Source of the DNA: Sphingobacterium sp. lm-10 | GTDB taxonomy: Bacteria; Bacteroidota; Bacteroidia; Sphingobacteriales; Sphingobacteriaceae | Assembly (NCBI RefSeq): GCF_023554555.1 | Contig: NZ_JAMJWC010000001.1 | Span: 1,922,001-1,986,000 of the forward strand | DNA length: 64,000 nucleotides | Direction: 5' to 3' | Shown: piece by piece, positions 50,101-59,439 of the stretch | Numbering within the stretch: position 1 is the stretch's first letter | How the letters are laid out: the number at the start of each line of letters is the position of its first letter | Made by a program: the position numbers and the translations under genes | The notes under the pieces: generated by a model | What the model saw: only the letters and a program-made list of their open reading frames with translations | What the model was told of the DNA's origin: nothing | The model's database searches: none

Positions 50101-50257
50101 TGATGCGGGCACGTGTATTAGTCACATCTGGAAATGCTTCTATCGGTGTATGACGTAAAGCATAGACACCTGCAAAAAGCAGTAGCATCGTACCAAATAA
50201 GATGAGCGTGGTGTTACGCAGTGAAAAGGTAACAATCTGTTGTACAAACTTCTTCAT
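47165..50257 (-). CDS. Heavy-metal efflux RND pump (HME family, CzcA/CusA-like)
   Basis: The 1030-residue inner-membrane proton antiporter shows the usual twelve helices and two large periplasmic loops, with TPIEAFPDVTN at the start. The transmembrane-4 motif reads LDFGLLLEGTLVIVE (Asp395, Glu401, Glu408). The acidic spacing of 6 and 7 residues matches the divalent-cation CzcA type (DFG...DG...E), with Glu in place of the middle Asp, rather than the CusA copper/silver type. It therefore probably exports Zn, Co, Cd or Ni. It is the last gene of a channel-adaptor-pump operon, 7 bp behind the adaptor. Confidence 0.92.
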   Translation of the reverse strand: MKKFVQQIVTFSLRNTTLILFGTMLLLFAGVYALRHTPIEAFPDVTNTRARIITQWPGRSAEEMEKLVTLPISKEMNSIPKKSHIRSISLFGLSVVTVQFEDGVDDFYAQQYVANKLNGVNLPEDVDAEIEPPSGATGEIFRYVIKSDLPIKEVSAIQDWVIERELLSVSGVADVVSFGGEEKIYEIKINPTELKNFDLSPLDVYEAVARSNINVGGDVIQRGDQAYVVRGVGLLDKIEDIGNITIKLNRSTPVLIKNVADVVVSNKPRLGQVGYNDEDDLVQGIVIMLRGENPNEVIERLKTKIEELNTRILPENVHMETVIDRTKLVDNTVHTVSRNLIEGVLLVSLIVFIFLYNWKSTFIVASVIPLAFLFAIIMLKIQGLPANLISMGSLDFGLLLEGTLVIVETVFVALATVSHRVGRERFAKMSKMGIIKKSAGSVASYIFFALLILIVALLPIFSFQKVEGKMFSPLAFTLGYALFGSLILSLTYVPAMCKLLFTKHIEEKENTITRFFQRNIYGLYDAAFRYKKATIAIFIGILSLCVLKFMHYGSEFLPQLNEGAIYIRATLPNSISLKESTRLTKEMKQIMRESCQEIDFVLTQTGRPNDGTDPTGFFNIEFNVQLKDESDWEGGVSKEQIIQNLREKLNRYPGINFGFSQPIQDNVEEYVAGVKSSLVIKIFGDELNDLESYANQVAASIEKVRGITDINVYKNIGQPELRIQLHDSEMAKYGVFTDDVQAVIAMTIGGQAATKFYEGDRQFDVVLRFEEGYRDTPEKIRNILIPTSNGQNIPLQEIATVDYHTGPAFIYREGNSRYIGVGFSIEGRDLGSTIEEAKRVVAQEVKLPKENHMEWAGEFESKERAAQQLSLVVPVSLVLILLLLYFNFGNFTDTAVAALTLPFAFIGGFISLWVTGTIFGISAGIGFIILFGVATIDGIVLIGVIRDNLNRRYSLIEAIQQGVRSRIRPVVMIALMGSMGLLPAALSTGMGSEIQKPLAIMIVGGLLICLILSFTILPVVFYFAHRKTHR

Positions 50258-50264
50258 AGGTAAC

Positions 50265-51374
50265 TTAGTGATTTAAGTGTTCGAAGATTAGCAGTGCATT
50301 CGATCCAATTACTTTTTCATCGTCTGCAAAACGTTCGTGCACGTAGGTATACTCCTCATTACTAGCGACAGCGGTGATTTGCCGCACTTCCATCTGGCAA
50401 TCGCCTTTATAAATCACGACATACTCTTTATTGTTGCTAAACACCTTGGCAGTATTAGGAATTGCAAAGGCTTTTTCTGCCGTACTTTTGCGGTCTATAA
50501 TGATATCTGCACTCAATCCAGGCATGAGGTTGAGATTTTGATTATCTAACACGACACGCGCCTTGAGCACATGTTCTTCATTATCAAAAACATGGTAAAT
50601 TTTATCAATTTTACCTGTATATAAGTGATCGGGATACGCCACAGTTCTCACCTTAACCGGATCACCATTATTCACGTAGCGCAAGTTTCGTGCATAGATA
50701 TTTACCATCACCCATACCTGTTTTAGATTGGATATAGAAAATAGCGGTTCGTTATCTTCGGTAATACTCTGCCCCATACTGATCGCTTTTTGTATAATGT
50801 ATCCATCTTTTGGAGCCAGGATTTGAAATGTACCCGGTCCTACAGCTTTAAAAAGTTGTAGCGACTGAGATACACGATCTAATTCGATGCGTGCACTGGC
50901 CAATTCACTTTCCACTTCTAGTACTTCCGGTTTTGACGCGAGGCCATCTTCTAATAGCTCCCGCTTGGTTTCCACTTGATTTTCTAGTACCTGAATTTGA
51001 CTTTGGTAAGAGCGGCGTTGTTGCACGAGATCTTGAATTTCGTTGGATTTCACCGTAGCTAGCACCTGTCCTTTATGGACAAAATCACCTAGCTCGAACT
51101 TCACTTGCTCTACTGTTCCGACCAGCAAACTCTGAAAAGCTACCAAGTCATTTTCATTGTATTCAATTTTTCCAGATAGTGCTAATTGCTCTGTTATTGG
51201 GCGCTCCTGAATTTCAATAATCGAGGTGCTAGAACGAAGTTGATCATCGAGGCAATATACTTGCGTTGAATCTGCCTGTTGCTCATCAGAAGCATTTTCG
51301 CTTGTGCTTCCAGCACAAGCAGATACGGCCATGCCGGCCAAAATTACGTAATAGGTTAATCGCTTATTCATCAT
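50265..51374 (-). CDS. Efflux RND periplasmic adaptor lipoprotein
   Basis: This membrane fusion protein has a lipoprotein signal (lipobox VSAC), a lipoyl-like half (GTVEQVKFELGDFVHKGQVLATV), a helical hairpin (about 120-165), the second lipoyl half (FQILAPKDGYIIQKAISMGQSI) and beta-barrel domains. It links the inner-membrane pump to the outer-membrane channel. The frame extends to an ATG at 51386, overlapping the channel stop by 11 bp; the ATG at 51374 (about 369 residues) just past that stop is an equally good start. No N-terminal His-rich metal-binding tail is seen. Confidence 0.9.
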   Translation of the reverse strand: MMNKRLTYYVILAGMAVSACAGSTSENASDEQQADSTQVYCLDDQLRSSTSIIEIQERPITEQLALSGKIEYNENDLVAFQSLLVGTVEQVKFELGDFVHKGQVLATVKSNEIQDLVQQRRSYQSQIQVLENQVETKRELLEDGLASKPEVLEVESELASARIELDRVSQSLQLFKAVGPGTFQILAPKDGYIIQKAISMGQSITEDNEPLFSISNLKQVWVMVNIYARNLRYVNNGDPVKVRTVAYPDHLYTGKIDKIYHVFDNEEHVLKARVVLDNQNLNLMPGLSADIIIDRKSTAEKAFAIPNTAKVFSNNKEYVVIYKGDCQMEVRQITAVASNEEYTYVHERFADDEKVIGSNALLIFEHLNH

Positions 51375-51375
51375 G

Positions 51376-52632
51376 CTAAAAGTCATTGCCGACTACAAAC
51401 TGTAGCTCCTCGTAGGTGTTTAAATAATTCTTCTGTAGCTCCAACATCGATTGGTAGGATGCTCGCCATGCTTGGGTAAAATCGATAAATTCAAGTAAGG
51501 TGATTTGTCTAGAAAGCATGTTCTTATGATAATTTTCCAACATTTTGCTTTCTGCGTCTCTATCTAGGTCTGACCAACGATCCAGTGTCTGGCGGTATCG
51601 CATCAATTGCGCCGTAAGGCTAGACAACCGGGTATCCAATGCTATTTCTAATGCCGATCGATTTGCGCGTTGTTCCTCAATCTGATACTGAGCCACTTTA
51701 ATGTTTCCTTTATTTCGATTGAATAAAGGAAGATCCAAACTCACCCCTAATCCAAAGAAGTCCTGCATGATATTTCCGCCACGATCGTAATTCATCTGTA
51801 CGGTGAGGTCTGGCTTTCTGTTGGCCAATTCTAACTCCAGCTCCTTGTCTGCGATAAGAAGTTGGTTTTTTTGCTTCTTAATACCCAGATTATTTTCGAA
51901 AGCCATCTCCCGGGCAGTAAGTGGCACATTACGGTGAAGACGCTGCGGCATGTCTTCAAAAGATAGTTGTTCGATCGTCATCGCCGGCATGTTGGTTAAC
52001 GCTTGGATTACACCTATTGCTTCGATCAGCTCAGCCTGCAAATCAACTTGGTCTTTTTCCATGGTGACCAACTCGGACTGTACACGTAACCAGTCTGCTC
52101 TGGATACATTTTGAGTAGCGGCCTGCCTTTTAAACACTTCTCTTAAGTTGGCAAATACCGCGACAGATTCCTGCAATTTCTCGAGATCATTACTGATCAC
52201 ATACAACTCATTGTATGCCTGACGAAGATCTTTTCGCAGCTCGCGCATCAGTTCTTCATACTCGAATACCGCTGTATTTTTCTCCAGCGACCGGATCGCC
52301 ACACGCTTTTTCCGCTTACCCGCCGTCTCAATTAACTGCTCTAATTCTACTGCCACTTGCTGCGTACGGCCATAGTTACCCAATAGCGGAGGATATTGTT
52401 CACTAGTTTGATTGCTCCACAGATTCACTTCGCTGATACTCAGCGTTGGATTGTCCCAAAGTTTCTCTTGAATAATCTCTGCATCGGCCTGATTGACCTG
52501 AAACCGAGAAGCGATCAGCATGTAATTGTTCTTTAAGAATGCCGCTTCCAATTGCGCTAAAGAATAGGTTTGCGCTCTTCCGGACTGAGAAAAAAGAATG
52601 CCAGATAACAGCAGGATATATAATATTTTCAC
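51376..52632 (-). CDS. TolC family outer membrane efflux channel
   Basis: The 418-residue protein has a signal peptide ending near RAQTYSL and two related alpha-helical halves with heptad-like repeats, typical of CusC/TolC channels (IIQEKLWDNPTLSISEVNLW; VQMNYDRGGNIMQDFFGLGVSLDLPLFNRNKGN). The start codon is GTG at 52632, the only one next to the signal sequence. It is the first gene of the metal efflux operon; a TACCTTTG promoter box lies 27 bp upstream. Confidence 0.9.
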   Translation of the reverse strand: MKILYILLLSGILFSQSGRAQTYSLAQLEAAFLKNNYMLIASRFQVNQADAEIIQEKLWDNPTLSISEVNLWSNQTSEQYPPLLGNYGRTQQVAVELEQLIETAGKRKKRVAIRSLEKNTAVFEYEELMRELRKDLRQAYNELYVISNDLEKLQESVAVFANLREVFKRQAATQNVSRADWLRVQSELVTMEKDQVDLQAELIEAIGVIQALTNMPAMTIEQLSFEDMPQRLHRNVPLTAREMAFENNLGIKKQKNQLLIADKELELELANRKPDLTVQMNYDRGGNIMQDFFGLGVSLDLPLFNRNKGNIKVAQYQIEEQRANRSALEIALDTRLSSLTAQLMRYRQTLDRWSDLDRDAESKMLENYHKNMLSRQITLLEFIDFTQAWRASYQSMLELQKNYLNTYEELQFVVGNDF

Positions 52633-52658
52633 TACCTATGATGAGTTTTATAAAGCCT

Positions 52659-52666
52659 CAAAGGTA
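52659..52666 (-). promoter_or_regulatory. -7 box of the metal efflux operon
   Basis: The minus strand reads TACCTTTG, a full TAnnTTTG match 26 bp before the GTG start, in the gap behind the histidine kinase gene. Confidence 0.6.
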
Positions 52667-52735
52667 CTAGGCGTAGATTAAGCCTATTTGCGATAAAGAT
52701 TAGAATTCGATTAGAAGTGACGGCTTACGGCACTA

Positions 52736-54079
52736 TTAGGCTTTAAGAAACAGTAATGTGACGGTTGTACCTTGGTTGCTGGAAGCAATATCCATCTGAA
52801 TGCTGTGTAAAGAGAAAACAATACTCGCCATGGATAGGCCAATGCCTTTACCTTGGTAAGCCGAGGTATTCTGTCCGCGAAAGAAATTTTGTGTGCAACG
52901 CTCCAAATCTTCCGCCGGAATCCCTATTCCCTGATCCACGATTTGAATGCTCAAATGGCCATCGTTTTCATGCAGGATTAAATGCACCACTTGGTTATCA
53001 GAATATTTAATGGCATTTTCCACCAGATTATTGATGGCCAGTTCCAGCAGTTTGTCGTTGCCATTCATCTCCAACAACTGATTATCTTCTACATCTATGC
53101 GTACCTCAATCTGCGCCTCATGGTACATGGTGGCATGTTCCACCACTTCCCAAAGCACTTCATCGATCCGCATAGGCTTAAACTCAAAACTGGTTTTGGC
53201 GCCAGTGAGCAGCATCATGTGATCCAGTGTTGCTTGCAGGTCGTGAATGTATTCGTCGAGTTGCTTTACCATGCCTTGGTACTCTTCAACAGACCTATTT
53301 TTCTGATTGGTCACTTCAAGCGTTCCCAAAAGAGCCGTGATCGGTGTCCGCAACTCGTGGGAAACATAGTCAATGAAATTCTTCTGAATATCAAATGTCT
53401 GCCCAATTCGCTTAATAAAACGATTATACGTCTGAATAAGTTCATCTACCTCTTCATAACTACGATCAACCGCAATAGGTACAGTGAGGTTCTGATGATT
53501 TCGGGCATTAACTTGTTCAATAATCCGCAGTATGGGCTGATAGGCAATGGTACCCAACCATCTGGAAAACACCAATATGATCAATAAGCTTGATACAAAC
53601 ACGGCAGAAAGGATACCTAATAATACGTACATCAGCTCCTTAAAACTTGCTTTGCTACTTCGTGTGAAGACCACAAAATCTCCTTGATTGTCGTGATAAT
53701 GTATGCCGGCATAAAAATCGGTTTTGGATTCGAATACATGATAATCATCTGCCCGTGTTTTTGCCAGTACCTCTGGTGAAATCATCACATCGTGATCCAT
53801 TTTTCCAAAAGCTTGCTTGTCCGTACTATCATACACTGCGATATTGGTCTGCGAAATTAATCGCTGTAATTCATTCCGCACACTCACATGTTCCGCATGC
53901 GTTTGTTCATCTTTTTCTAGGTAATAGACCGCAGAAACCAGTGTTGTATTTTGCAGATTCTTGTATTCATTTTGTCTTGCCCACCGGTAGAATAGCGTGT
54001 AGATTACGATGGAGGTAAAGACGAAAAGTACGCCGAAAATAAATAAAGAATAATACGAAAGACGCGATCTTAATTTCAT
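52736..54079 (-). CDS. Sensor histidine kinase of the metal efflux locus
   Basis: From the ATG at 54079, 10 bp after the response regulator stop, the kinase has 447 residues; the longer frame begins with TTG inside the regulator gene. It has two membrane helices (about 12-32 and 150-172) around a periplasmic sensor that contains several His residues (HAEHVSV, YHVFES, IHYHDNQG) which could bind metal. A HAMP segment, the H-box DYVSHELRTPITA with His241, and the N, G1 (DQGIGIP) and G2 (GKGIGLSMA) boxes follow. Its place beside the pump operon suggests it senses the exported metal. Confidence 0.92.
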   Translation of the reverse strand: MKLRSRLSYYSLFIFGVLFVFTSIVIYTLFYRWARQNEYKNLQNTTLVSAVYYLEKDEQTHAEHVSVRNELQRLISQTNIAVYDSTDKQAFGKMDHDVMISPEVLAKTRADDYHVFESKTDFYAGIHYHDNQGDFVVFTRSSKASFKELMYVLLGILSAVFVSSLLIILVFSRWLGTIAYQPILRIIEQVNARNHQNLTVPIAVDRSYEEVDELIQTYNRFIKRIGQTFDIQKNFIDYVSHELRTPITALLGTLEVTNQKNRSVEEYQGMVKQLDEYIHDLQATLDHMMLLTGAKTSFEFKPMRIDEVLWEVVEHATMYHEAQIEVRIDVEDNQLLEMNGNDKLLELAINNLVENAIKYSDNQVVHLILHENDGHLSIQIVDQGIGIPAEDLERCTQNFFRGQNTSAYQGKGIGLSMASIVFSLHSIQMDIASSNQGTTVTLLFLKA

Positions 54080-54089
54080 ACCGGCAACG

Positions 54090-54767
54090 CTAGCTTTTAA
54101 ACATATAACCAATGCCTTTTACGGTGTAAATATACTTCGTGTCGGCAGTTTCCAGTTTATTGCGGAGATACGATATGTACACGTCTACTACGTTGGTTTG
54201 GCTATCAAAATGGATGTTCCAGACCGCATTTAGAATTTGTAGCCGACTGAGTGCCATATTTTTGTGGTCAACTAGGTATTTAAATAGTTTGAATTCACGT
54301 GGCGAAAGCTCAATAGCTACCCCTCCTCTACTTACCTGATATTGGTTCAGGTCGATCTGCAAATCGGCCACTTCCACCACATTCGATCTTAGCGTGATTT
54401 GGGGGCTTTGCTGGCGGCGCGTTAATGCATGAATACGCGACAATAGCTCTGCAAAATGAAAAGGTTTGGTCATATAATCATCTGCTCCGGAATCCAGCGC
54501 TGAAACTTTGTCATTGACAGTTTGTAACGCACTCAGCATCAATACCGGCACCATGATTTTCTTGTAACGAAGCGATTGGACCAGCTGAATACCGTCCATC
54601 TTAGGCAGCATCACATCTACAATCATCAAATCCCACGACATCTCTATATAATGATCGAGTACCTCCTCTGCATTTTTTGAAAGCGTCACAGAATAGCCAA
54701 CTTCTTCCAGTCCTTTTATCAGAAAGCTGCTAATTCGGGTATCATCTTCAACAAGTAAGATTTGCAT
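54090..54767 (-). CDS. OmpR/CusR-type response regulator
   Basis: The start is the ATG at 54767 (MQILLVEDD, 225 residues), not the GTG at 54791. The receiver domain has VEDD, phospho-acceptor Asp51 (MIVDVMLPKMDG) and the lysine in YMTKPFHF; the C-terminal winged helix ends VKGIGYMFKS. With the kinase that follows after 10 bp it probably activates the metal efflux operon on the same strand. Confidence 0.94.
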   Translation of the reverse strand: MQILLVEDDTRISSFLIKGLEEVGYSVTLSKNAEEVLDHYIEMSWDLMIVDVMLPKMDGIQLVQSLRYKKIMVPVLMLSALQTVNDKVSALDSGADDYMTKPFHFAELLSRIHALTRRQQSPQITLRSNVVEVADLQIDLNQYQVSRGGVAIELSPREFKLFKYLVDHKNMALSRLQILNAVWNIHFDSQTNVVDVYISYLRNKLETADTKYIYTVKGIGYMFKS

Positions 54768-54931
54768 AGAATGGATTGGAATAAGTTTCACGACCGAGAA
54801 CTGTTGCCTACAAACCGCAACGAATCATATCGGGCTATGCACGAAGATAATAAAAACGGGCTGAAATAGTGCTTGTGCACAAAGCAGCATAGTGGATTGA
54901 CAGCGGAGAAGAATATGAAGCGGATATAACT

Positions 54932-54939
54932 TACCTTTG
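54932..54939 (+). promoter_or_regulatory. -7 box of the VOC-like gene
   Basis: TACCTTTG is a full TAnnTTTG match 22 bp upstream of the ATG at 54962. Confidence 0.55.
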
Positions 54940-54961
54940 AGATTCCTATACGACAGAGCAT

Positions 54962-55360
54962 ATGGACATCTTGATCGAACAAGTAGAACGCTACCAAAAG
55001 CTCTCTCCGGAGAGCAGAAATGCTCTTCTGTACATGCCCGGCAATGATAAAACGAGCATGTTGGGTCTTTGGGAAGAAACCACCAACTTGCAACCGCGTC
55101 ATTTTGCATTCTATTGTGACAAAGATTTTATACTATACCATGCGGTAGATTTTCTGCAAGAGCATAAGCTGCAACCTTACAATTTCTTGAAAGATGGATC
55201 TGTACAACCGATGGTTTTTTGTTGGATGCCGGCCTTAGCGATTTACTTCAACGATCCAGATGGGAATCAATTGGAATTCTTGGCTTTGCTCGATGGTACG
55301 CCTAAGCCAAGCTTGGGTGTGGTAGCTTATGAAGATTGGTTGGCACAATCAAAACCTTAA
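54962..55360 (+). CDS. VOC-like (glyoxalase/bleomycin-resistance fold) protein, atypical N-terminus
   Basis: The 132-residue protein shows the second half of a VOC module clearly (RHFAFYCDKDFILYHAVDFLQEHKL, then ALAIYFNDPDGNQLEFLALL with the metal-site glutamate). The first half is incomplete: the usual N-terminal strand-helix-strand with an initial His is replaced by MDILIEQVERYQKLSPESR. An in-frame TGA 24 nt upstream and a promoter box at 54932 exclude a longer start. It may be a diverged or truncated enzyme. It is divergent from the metal-response regulator. Confidence 0.7.
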   Translation: MDILIEQVERYQKLSPESRNALLYMPGNDKTSMLGLWEETTNLQPRHFAFYCDKDFILYHAVDFLQEHKLQPYNFLKDGSVQPMVFCWMPALAIYFNDPDGNQLEFLALLDGTPKPSLGVVAYEDWLAQSKP

Positions 55361-55483
55361 TTCTAGTATACTTCAAGACCCAGCATTATATTTTTGACAG
55401 TTCCATATTTTGTCATCTTAAATAGACATATTTGGACATCACACATGGACAATAAGCACACTATTAAACACAAATAAATACCT

Positions 55484-56020
55484 ATGAAATTCAATCTACT
55501 TTTATCCCTTACCTCCTTAGCCGTTATCCTATTGATAAGCTGTAACCGCCCGTCACCAGATGAGTTCTTTCAAACCACAGTCTTAAATACCAATATTCTT
55601 AACGAATTTGCTTCCGAACGTTTTGCCAAATCGTTATTAGCGGAAACGGTTGAATTTCCGGATATGCCCAGTACCAAGAATAAGGGTGACGAAGCACAAC
55701 AAATTGTGGATAACAAAATTGCTTACATAGAGCAGACGATCAAAAAGATTGAAGATAGCACGGCTACGGACGAGGATGGCAAAGTGCTCAAGGAAAAAGC
55801 ATTGGATCTCTTCAAATTTGTACTACCAGTATACCAGAAAGAATATAAAAATCTGGCATTGATGTGTGATCAAAAGAAGTCAGAAGAGGAAGTTATGGCG
55901 GAGTCTGAAAAAATTATTGCAACATATGGATCGGCTTATGAAGAGAAATATGTTACTCTGCTGACTCTAGGACAAGATTATGCGGAGAAGCACAGTCTTA
56001 ATGTTTCCTTTGGTAATTAG
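55484..56020 (+). CDS. Hypothetical lipoprotein
   Basis: The 178-residue protein has a lipoprotein signal with lipobox LLISC (cysteine about 20) and is otherwise helical and charged (KIAYIEQTIKKIEDST; KALDLFKFVLPVYQKEYKNL). It resembles small periplasmic helical-bundle lipoproteins, but no family is recognised. It sits between two VOC-type genes in the same direction, 123 bp and 40 bp from them. Confidence 0.75.
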   Translation: MKFNLLLSLTSLAVILLISCNRPSPDEFFQTTVLNTNILNEFASERFAKSLLAETVEFPDMPSTKNKGDEAQQIVDNKIAYIEQTIKKIEDSTATDEDGKVLKEKALDLFKFVLPVYQKEYKNLALMCDQKKSEEEVMAESEKIIATYGSAYEEKYVTLLTLGQDYAEKHSLNVSFGN

Positions 56021-56060
56021 ATCACAATAATAGATCATTTCCCAGTAAATACATTACAGC

Positions 56061-56402
56061 ATGAAAAACAACCACATCAATTACATTGAATTCAGAGCCA
56101 AGGATCTACTGGCTATTAAAGCGTTTTATACCAAGGCTTTTGCATGGAATTTTACAGATTATGGGCCAAGTTACGTCGCATTTGCAGGAAGTGGCGTAGA
56201 GGGTGGTTTTGAACAAACCGACGAGGATGTAATCAACGGCGTACTGGTGGTTCTTTACCACGAAGACTTAGCATTGGCAAAAGAAAATGTGATTCAAGCC
56301 AGTGGCACCATCACGCAGGATATATTCTCCTTTCCGGGAGGACATCGCTTTCATTTCCTAGATCCATCAGGAAATGAACTAGCTGTATGGTCATATCAAT
56401 AA
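56061..56402 (+). CDS. VOC family protein
   Basis: The 113-residue protein is a complete single VOC unit: HINYIEFRAKDLLAIKAFYTKAFAWNF at the N-terminus, the loop PSYVAFAG, and FSFPGGHRFHFLDPSGNELAVW at the C-terminus with the metal-binding Glu. Such proteins dimerise and may be glyoxalases, dioxygenases or resistance proteins; the substrate is unknown. A strong terminator follows. Confidence 0.87.
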   Translation: MKNNHINYIEFRAKDLLAIKAFYTKAFAWNFTDYGPSYVAFAGSGVEGGFEQTDEDVINGVLVVLYHEDLALAKENVIQASGTITQDIFSFPGGHRFHFLDPSGNELAVWSYQ

Positions 56403-56413
56403 TCTATTCACTT

Positions 56414-56460
56414 AAAGATCGATGCTCAAAAATATAAGTTTTAGAGCATCGATCTTTATT
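56414..56460 (+). terminator. Terminator of the VOC gene
   Basis: AAAGATCGATGCTC (56414-56427) pairs exactly with GAGCATCGATCTTT (56444-56457), followed by ATT. It lies between convergent genes, so it may also act on the MFS gene. Confidence 0.85.
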
Positions 56461-56483
56461 ACACTAACGTTACAACTCAGCTA

Positions 56484-57698
56484 TTATACTTTATATGGTG
56501 TTAAACGTATTTTTTTACTGAATAATAAATGTGCCACTAAGCCCAAAAGACCAAATACCACACCTACAGCACAGACGCCCGACCATTGTGCGTATTGCCA
56601 AGCGATCGAAGCCAACCATGTGCCGAGCGATCCACCGACAAAATAGGAAACCATATACACTGTATTAAGCCGGTTGACGGCATCTGATTTTAATGCGAAG
56701 TAACTGGTTTGATTCATAATATGGCTTGCTTGTACACCTAAATCCACCAGAATGACACCTGCAATCAGTCCCCAATAAGTTTCTCCACCAAAGTACGTAA
56801 ATCCCCAACTACCAATCAAAACTATTAAGGAGTAAAAGATAGTACGATCTGTTCCAATCTTCAATTGTAATTTGCCGACTTTGGCTGCTGCTAAAGCTCC
56901 TACTGCACCAGCTAATCCGAAACTCCCTACGACAGAAGCCCCAACGTTGAATGGCGGTTGTTCCATATGAAATACTAATGTGGTAAACAGTGCTGACATA
57001 GAACCAAAAGCCATGGCACCCCGAAAAGAAGCTAATTGCAAGACGGGTTGCGTCTTCGCTAAGCGCGCTACAGATACCATGAGTTGCTTGTAGCTTCCTG
57101 AAAAGTTAGGATGCATTTCGGGAATCATTTTGTAAACAATAACCCAAACAAAAACCATTATTCCTGCTGCGATACCAAACATAGAACGCCAACCCCACAA
57201 TTCGCCCACGATGCCACCGAAAAAGCGTGACAAAAGGATTCCCAATAACAAGCCAGACATCACCAATCCAATATTAGCCGATCTTTCTTGATCATTCGAA
57301 AGCTGTGCTGCGATTGGCACAAACAGCTGCGGGATGACCGAAGTAGCTCCAATTAGCAAACTGGCTGCATAGAGCATCCATAATTCTTGAGCAAAAGTCA
57401 TCCACAACAAGGCAGCAATAACCAAAAGCAAATCGATAAGAATAAGTCTTTTTCGTAATAGCTTGTCTCCCAAGGGCACGACCAATAGCAATCCCAACGC
57501 GTAACCTATCTGAGTAAGCACCGAAATTCTCCCTGCCGCACTTTCCGAAACACGCAGCTCATCTGCAATTAACGCCAATAACGGCTGATTGTAATAATTG
57601 TTGGCTACAACAAGGCCTGAGATAATAGCCATTAGCCAAACTAATGTGCGTGATATACCAGTAGCTTTATTTCCCTGTTTAGTATTAGATTCTTTCAT
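56484..57698 (-). CDS. MFS transporter
   Basis: The 404-residue inner-membrane protein has about 12 helices and the motif A-like GDKLLRKRLIL (loop 2-3). The start MAIISGLVVANNYYNQPLLALIADEL is typical of the YdgI/YbcL-like drug:H+ antiporter group of MFS_1. Export of a small compound is likely; substrate unknown. It is a single gene. Confidence 0.87.
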   Translation of the reverse strand: MKESNTKQGNKATGISRTLVWLMAIISGLVVANNYYNQPLLALIADELRVSESAAGRISVLTQIGYALGLLLVVPLGDKLLRKRLILIDLLLVIAALLWMTFAQELWMLYAASLLIGATSVIPQLFVPIAAQLSNDQERSANIGLVMSGLLLGILLSRFFGGIVGELWGWRSMFGIAAGIMVFVWVIVYKMIPEMHPNFSGSYKQLMVSVARLAKTQPVLQLASFRGAMAFGSMSALFTTLVFHMEQPPFNVGASVVGSFGLAGAVGALAAAKVGKLQLKIGTDRTIFYSLIVLIGSWGFTYFGGETYWGLIAGVILVDLGVQASHIMNQTSYFALKSDAVNRLNTVYMVSYFVGGSLGTWLASIAWQYAQWSGVCAVGVVFGLLGLVAHLLFSKKIRLTPYKV

Positions 57699-57774
57699 GA
57701 AATTGATCGCAAATTACTTAAAACAACAATTATTAAACCCATAAAAATAACACTTCCAAGCGGTGATAAAAAAT

Positions 57775-57802
57775 AAGGCCGACCAAAGAATTGGCCTGCC
57801 TT
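57775..57802 (-). terminator. Hairpin downstream of rny
   Basis: AAGGC/GCCTT and CCAA/TTGG form an interrupted stem 47 bp beyond the rny stop; weaker than the other terminators in the window. Confidence 0.5.
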
Positions 57803-57848
57803 AATCAGATTTTAAATACAAGCAACGCGGAAAAACGCTGCTATCAAT

Positions 57849-59408
57849 TTATTTTGCGAACGAAACCGATCGAGTCTCCCGAATTACCGTTACTTTGATC
57901 TGGCCCGGATAGGTCATCTCTGTCTGGATACGGTTGGAAATGTCTGCTGCCAGAATTTCTGCATCCGTATCATTTACCTTCTCGCTTTCTACAACCACGC
58001 GCAATTCACGTCCCGCTTGGATGGCGAAAGTCTTTTCTACACCTGGATAAGATAGCGCCAGGTCTTCCAGCTCTTTCAAGCGTTTGATATAACTTTCCAC
58101 TACTTCTCTACGCGCACCAGGACGTGCACCAGAGATCGCATCACATGCCTGAATAATCGGAGAGATCATAGACGTCATCTCGATTTCATCGTGGTGAGCT
58201 CCGATCGCATTACATACATCTGGGTGTTCCTTGTATTTCTCTGCCAATTGCATACCTAAAATAGCGTGTGGCAGTTCTGGGTTATCGTCAGGCACTTTAC
58301 CAATATCGTGCAAGAGTCCGGCGCGCTTCGCCTGTTTTACATTTAAGCCTAATTCTGCCGCCATAGTGGCCGCGAAGTTGGCCACTTCACGAGAGTGCTG
58401 TAACAAATTCTGTCCGTAAGAAGAACGATAACGCATACGCCCGACCATACGGATTAGCTCTGGATGTAATCCATGAATACCTAGGTCGATGGCAGTCCGT
58501 TCTCCGATTTCTACAATTTCATCTTCAATCTGTGAGCGTGTTTTGGCAACTACCTCTTCGATACGCGCTGGGTGTATACGACCATCTGTTACCAGACGGT
58601 GGAGGGATAAACGCGCAATCTCGCGACGCACTGGATCAAATCCAGAAAGGATGATTGCTTCTGGTGTATCATCTACGATGATTTCCACGCCAGTGGCAGC
58701 TTCCAACGCACGAATATTGCGCCCTTCACGACCAATGATCCTACCTTTCACTTCGTCGTTTTCTATATTGAAAATTGACACTGTATTTTCTATAGCGGAC
58801 TCCGTAGCGGTACGCTGGATCGTTTGAATAACGACTTTTTTTGCCTCTTTAGATGCCGTTAGTTTTGCTTCGTCGACAATATCTTTAATCTGCATGATTG
58901 CTTGCGAGCGCGCTTCTTCTCGTAGCGAGCTAACCAATTGTTCTTTGGCTTCATCAGCGGTAAGTCCGGCAATGGTTTCCAGCTGCTTGATATGCTGGTT
59001 TTTCAAAGCTTCTACTTCCTCCCGTTTTTTGTCCTGAATTTCTACCATCTGCTCCAGCTTTTTACTACGTGTTTCCAGCTCTTGCTTATCGCGATTGGCA
59101 TTCTCTAACTTTTGGTTGAGAGATTGTTCTTTTTGCTTGATGGAGTTTTCTTTCTGAGCGACCGTATTGTTACGCTGGCTGACTTCTTTCTCGTGCTCGG
59201 ATTTTAGTTGCAGAAATTTTTCTTTCGCTTCCAGCTGACGTTGCTTTTTTACGTGCTCAGCTTGTTTCTCGGCTTCCTTTATAATGCTTTCTGCCTTTTC
59301 ATTAGCAGCTTGCTCCTGCTTCTTGAGTAACATCTGCAATAAGTATCGTCCGATGACGATGCCTATTACGAGCGATATGATGATTGATATAGTAATAGAT
59401 ATATACAT
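57849..59408 (-). CDS. rny: Ribonuclease Y
   Basis: The 519-residue endoribonuclease has an N-terminal membrane anchor (about 4-24), a long coiled coil (about 25-180, rich in Glu, Lys and Gln), a KH domain ([24 protein letters not shown]) and an HD domain with [10 protein letters not shown] and LLHDIGK. It starts mRNA decay at the inner membrane. It follows the pheT-ORF-zapA cluster with the 6S RNA candidate in between. Confidence 0.95.
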   Translation of the reverse strand: MYISITISIIISLVIGIVIGRYLLQMLLKKQEQAANEKAESIIKEAEKQAEHVKKQRQLEAKEKFLQLKSEHEKEVSQRNNTVAQKENSIKQKEQSLNQKLENANRDKQELETRSKKLEQMVEIQDKKREEVEALKNQHIKQLETIAGLTADEAKEQLVSSLREEARSQAIMQIKDIVDEAKLTASKEAKKVVIQTIQRTATESAIENTVSIFNIENDEVKGRIIGREGRNIRALEAATGVEIIVDDTPEAIILSGFDPVRREIARLSLHRLVTDGRIHPARIEEVVAKTRSQIEDEIVEIGERTAIDLGIHGLHPELIRMVGRMRYRSSYGQNLLQHSREVANFAATMAAELGLNVKQAKRAGLLHDIGKVPDDNPELPHAILGMQLAEKYKEHPDVCNAIGAHHDEIEMTSMISPIIQACDAISGARPGARREVVESYIKRLKELEDLALSYPGVEKTFAIQAGRELRVVVESEKVNDTDAEILAADISNRIQTEMTYPGQIKVTVIRETRSVSFAK

Positions 59409-59439
59409 TGTATAAAGAGTAATTAATTAAAATTCAGTC

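Noticed and set aside
52982-53587. 201-codon plus-strand ORF opposite the histidine kinase gene
   Set aside because: It is the reverse of conserved kinase motifs; no signal, domain or promoter supports it.
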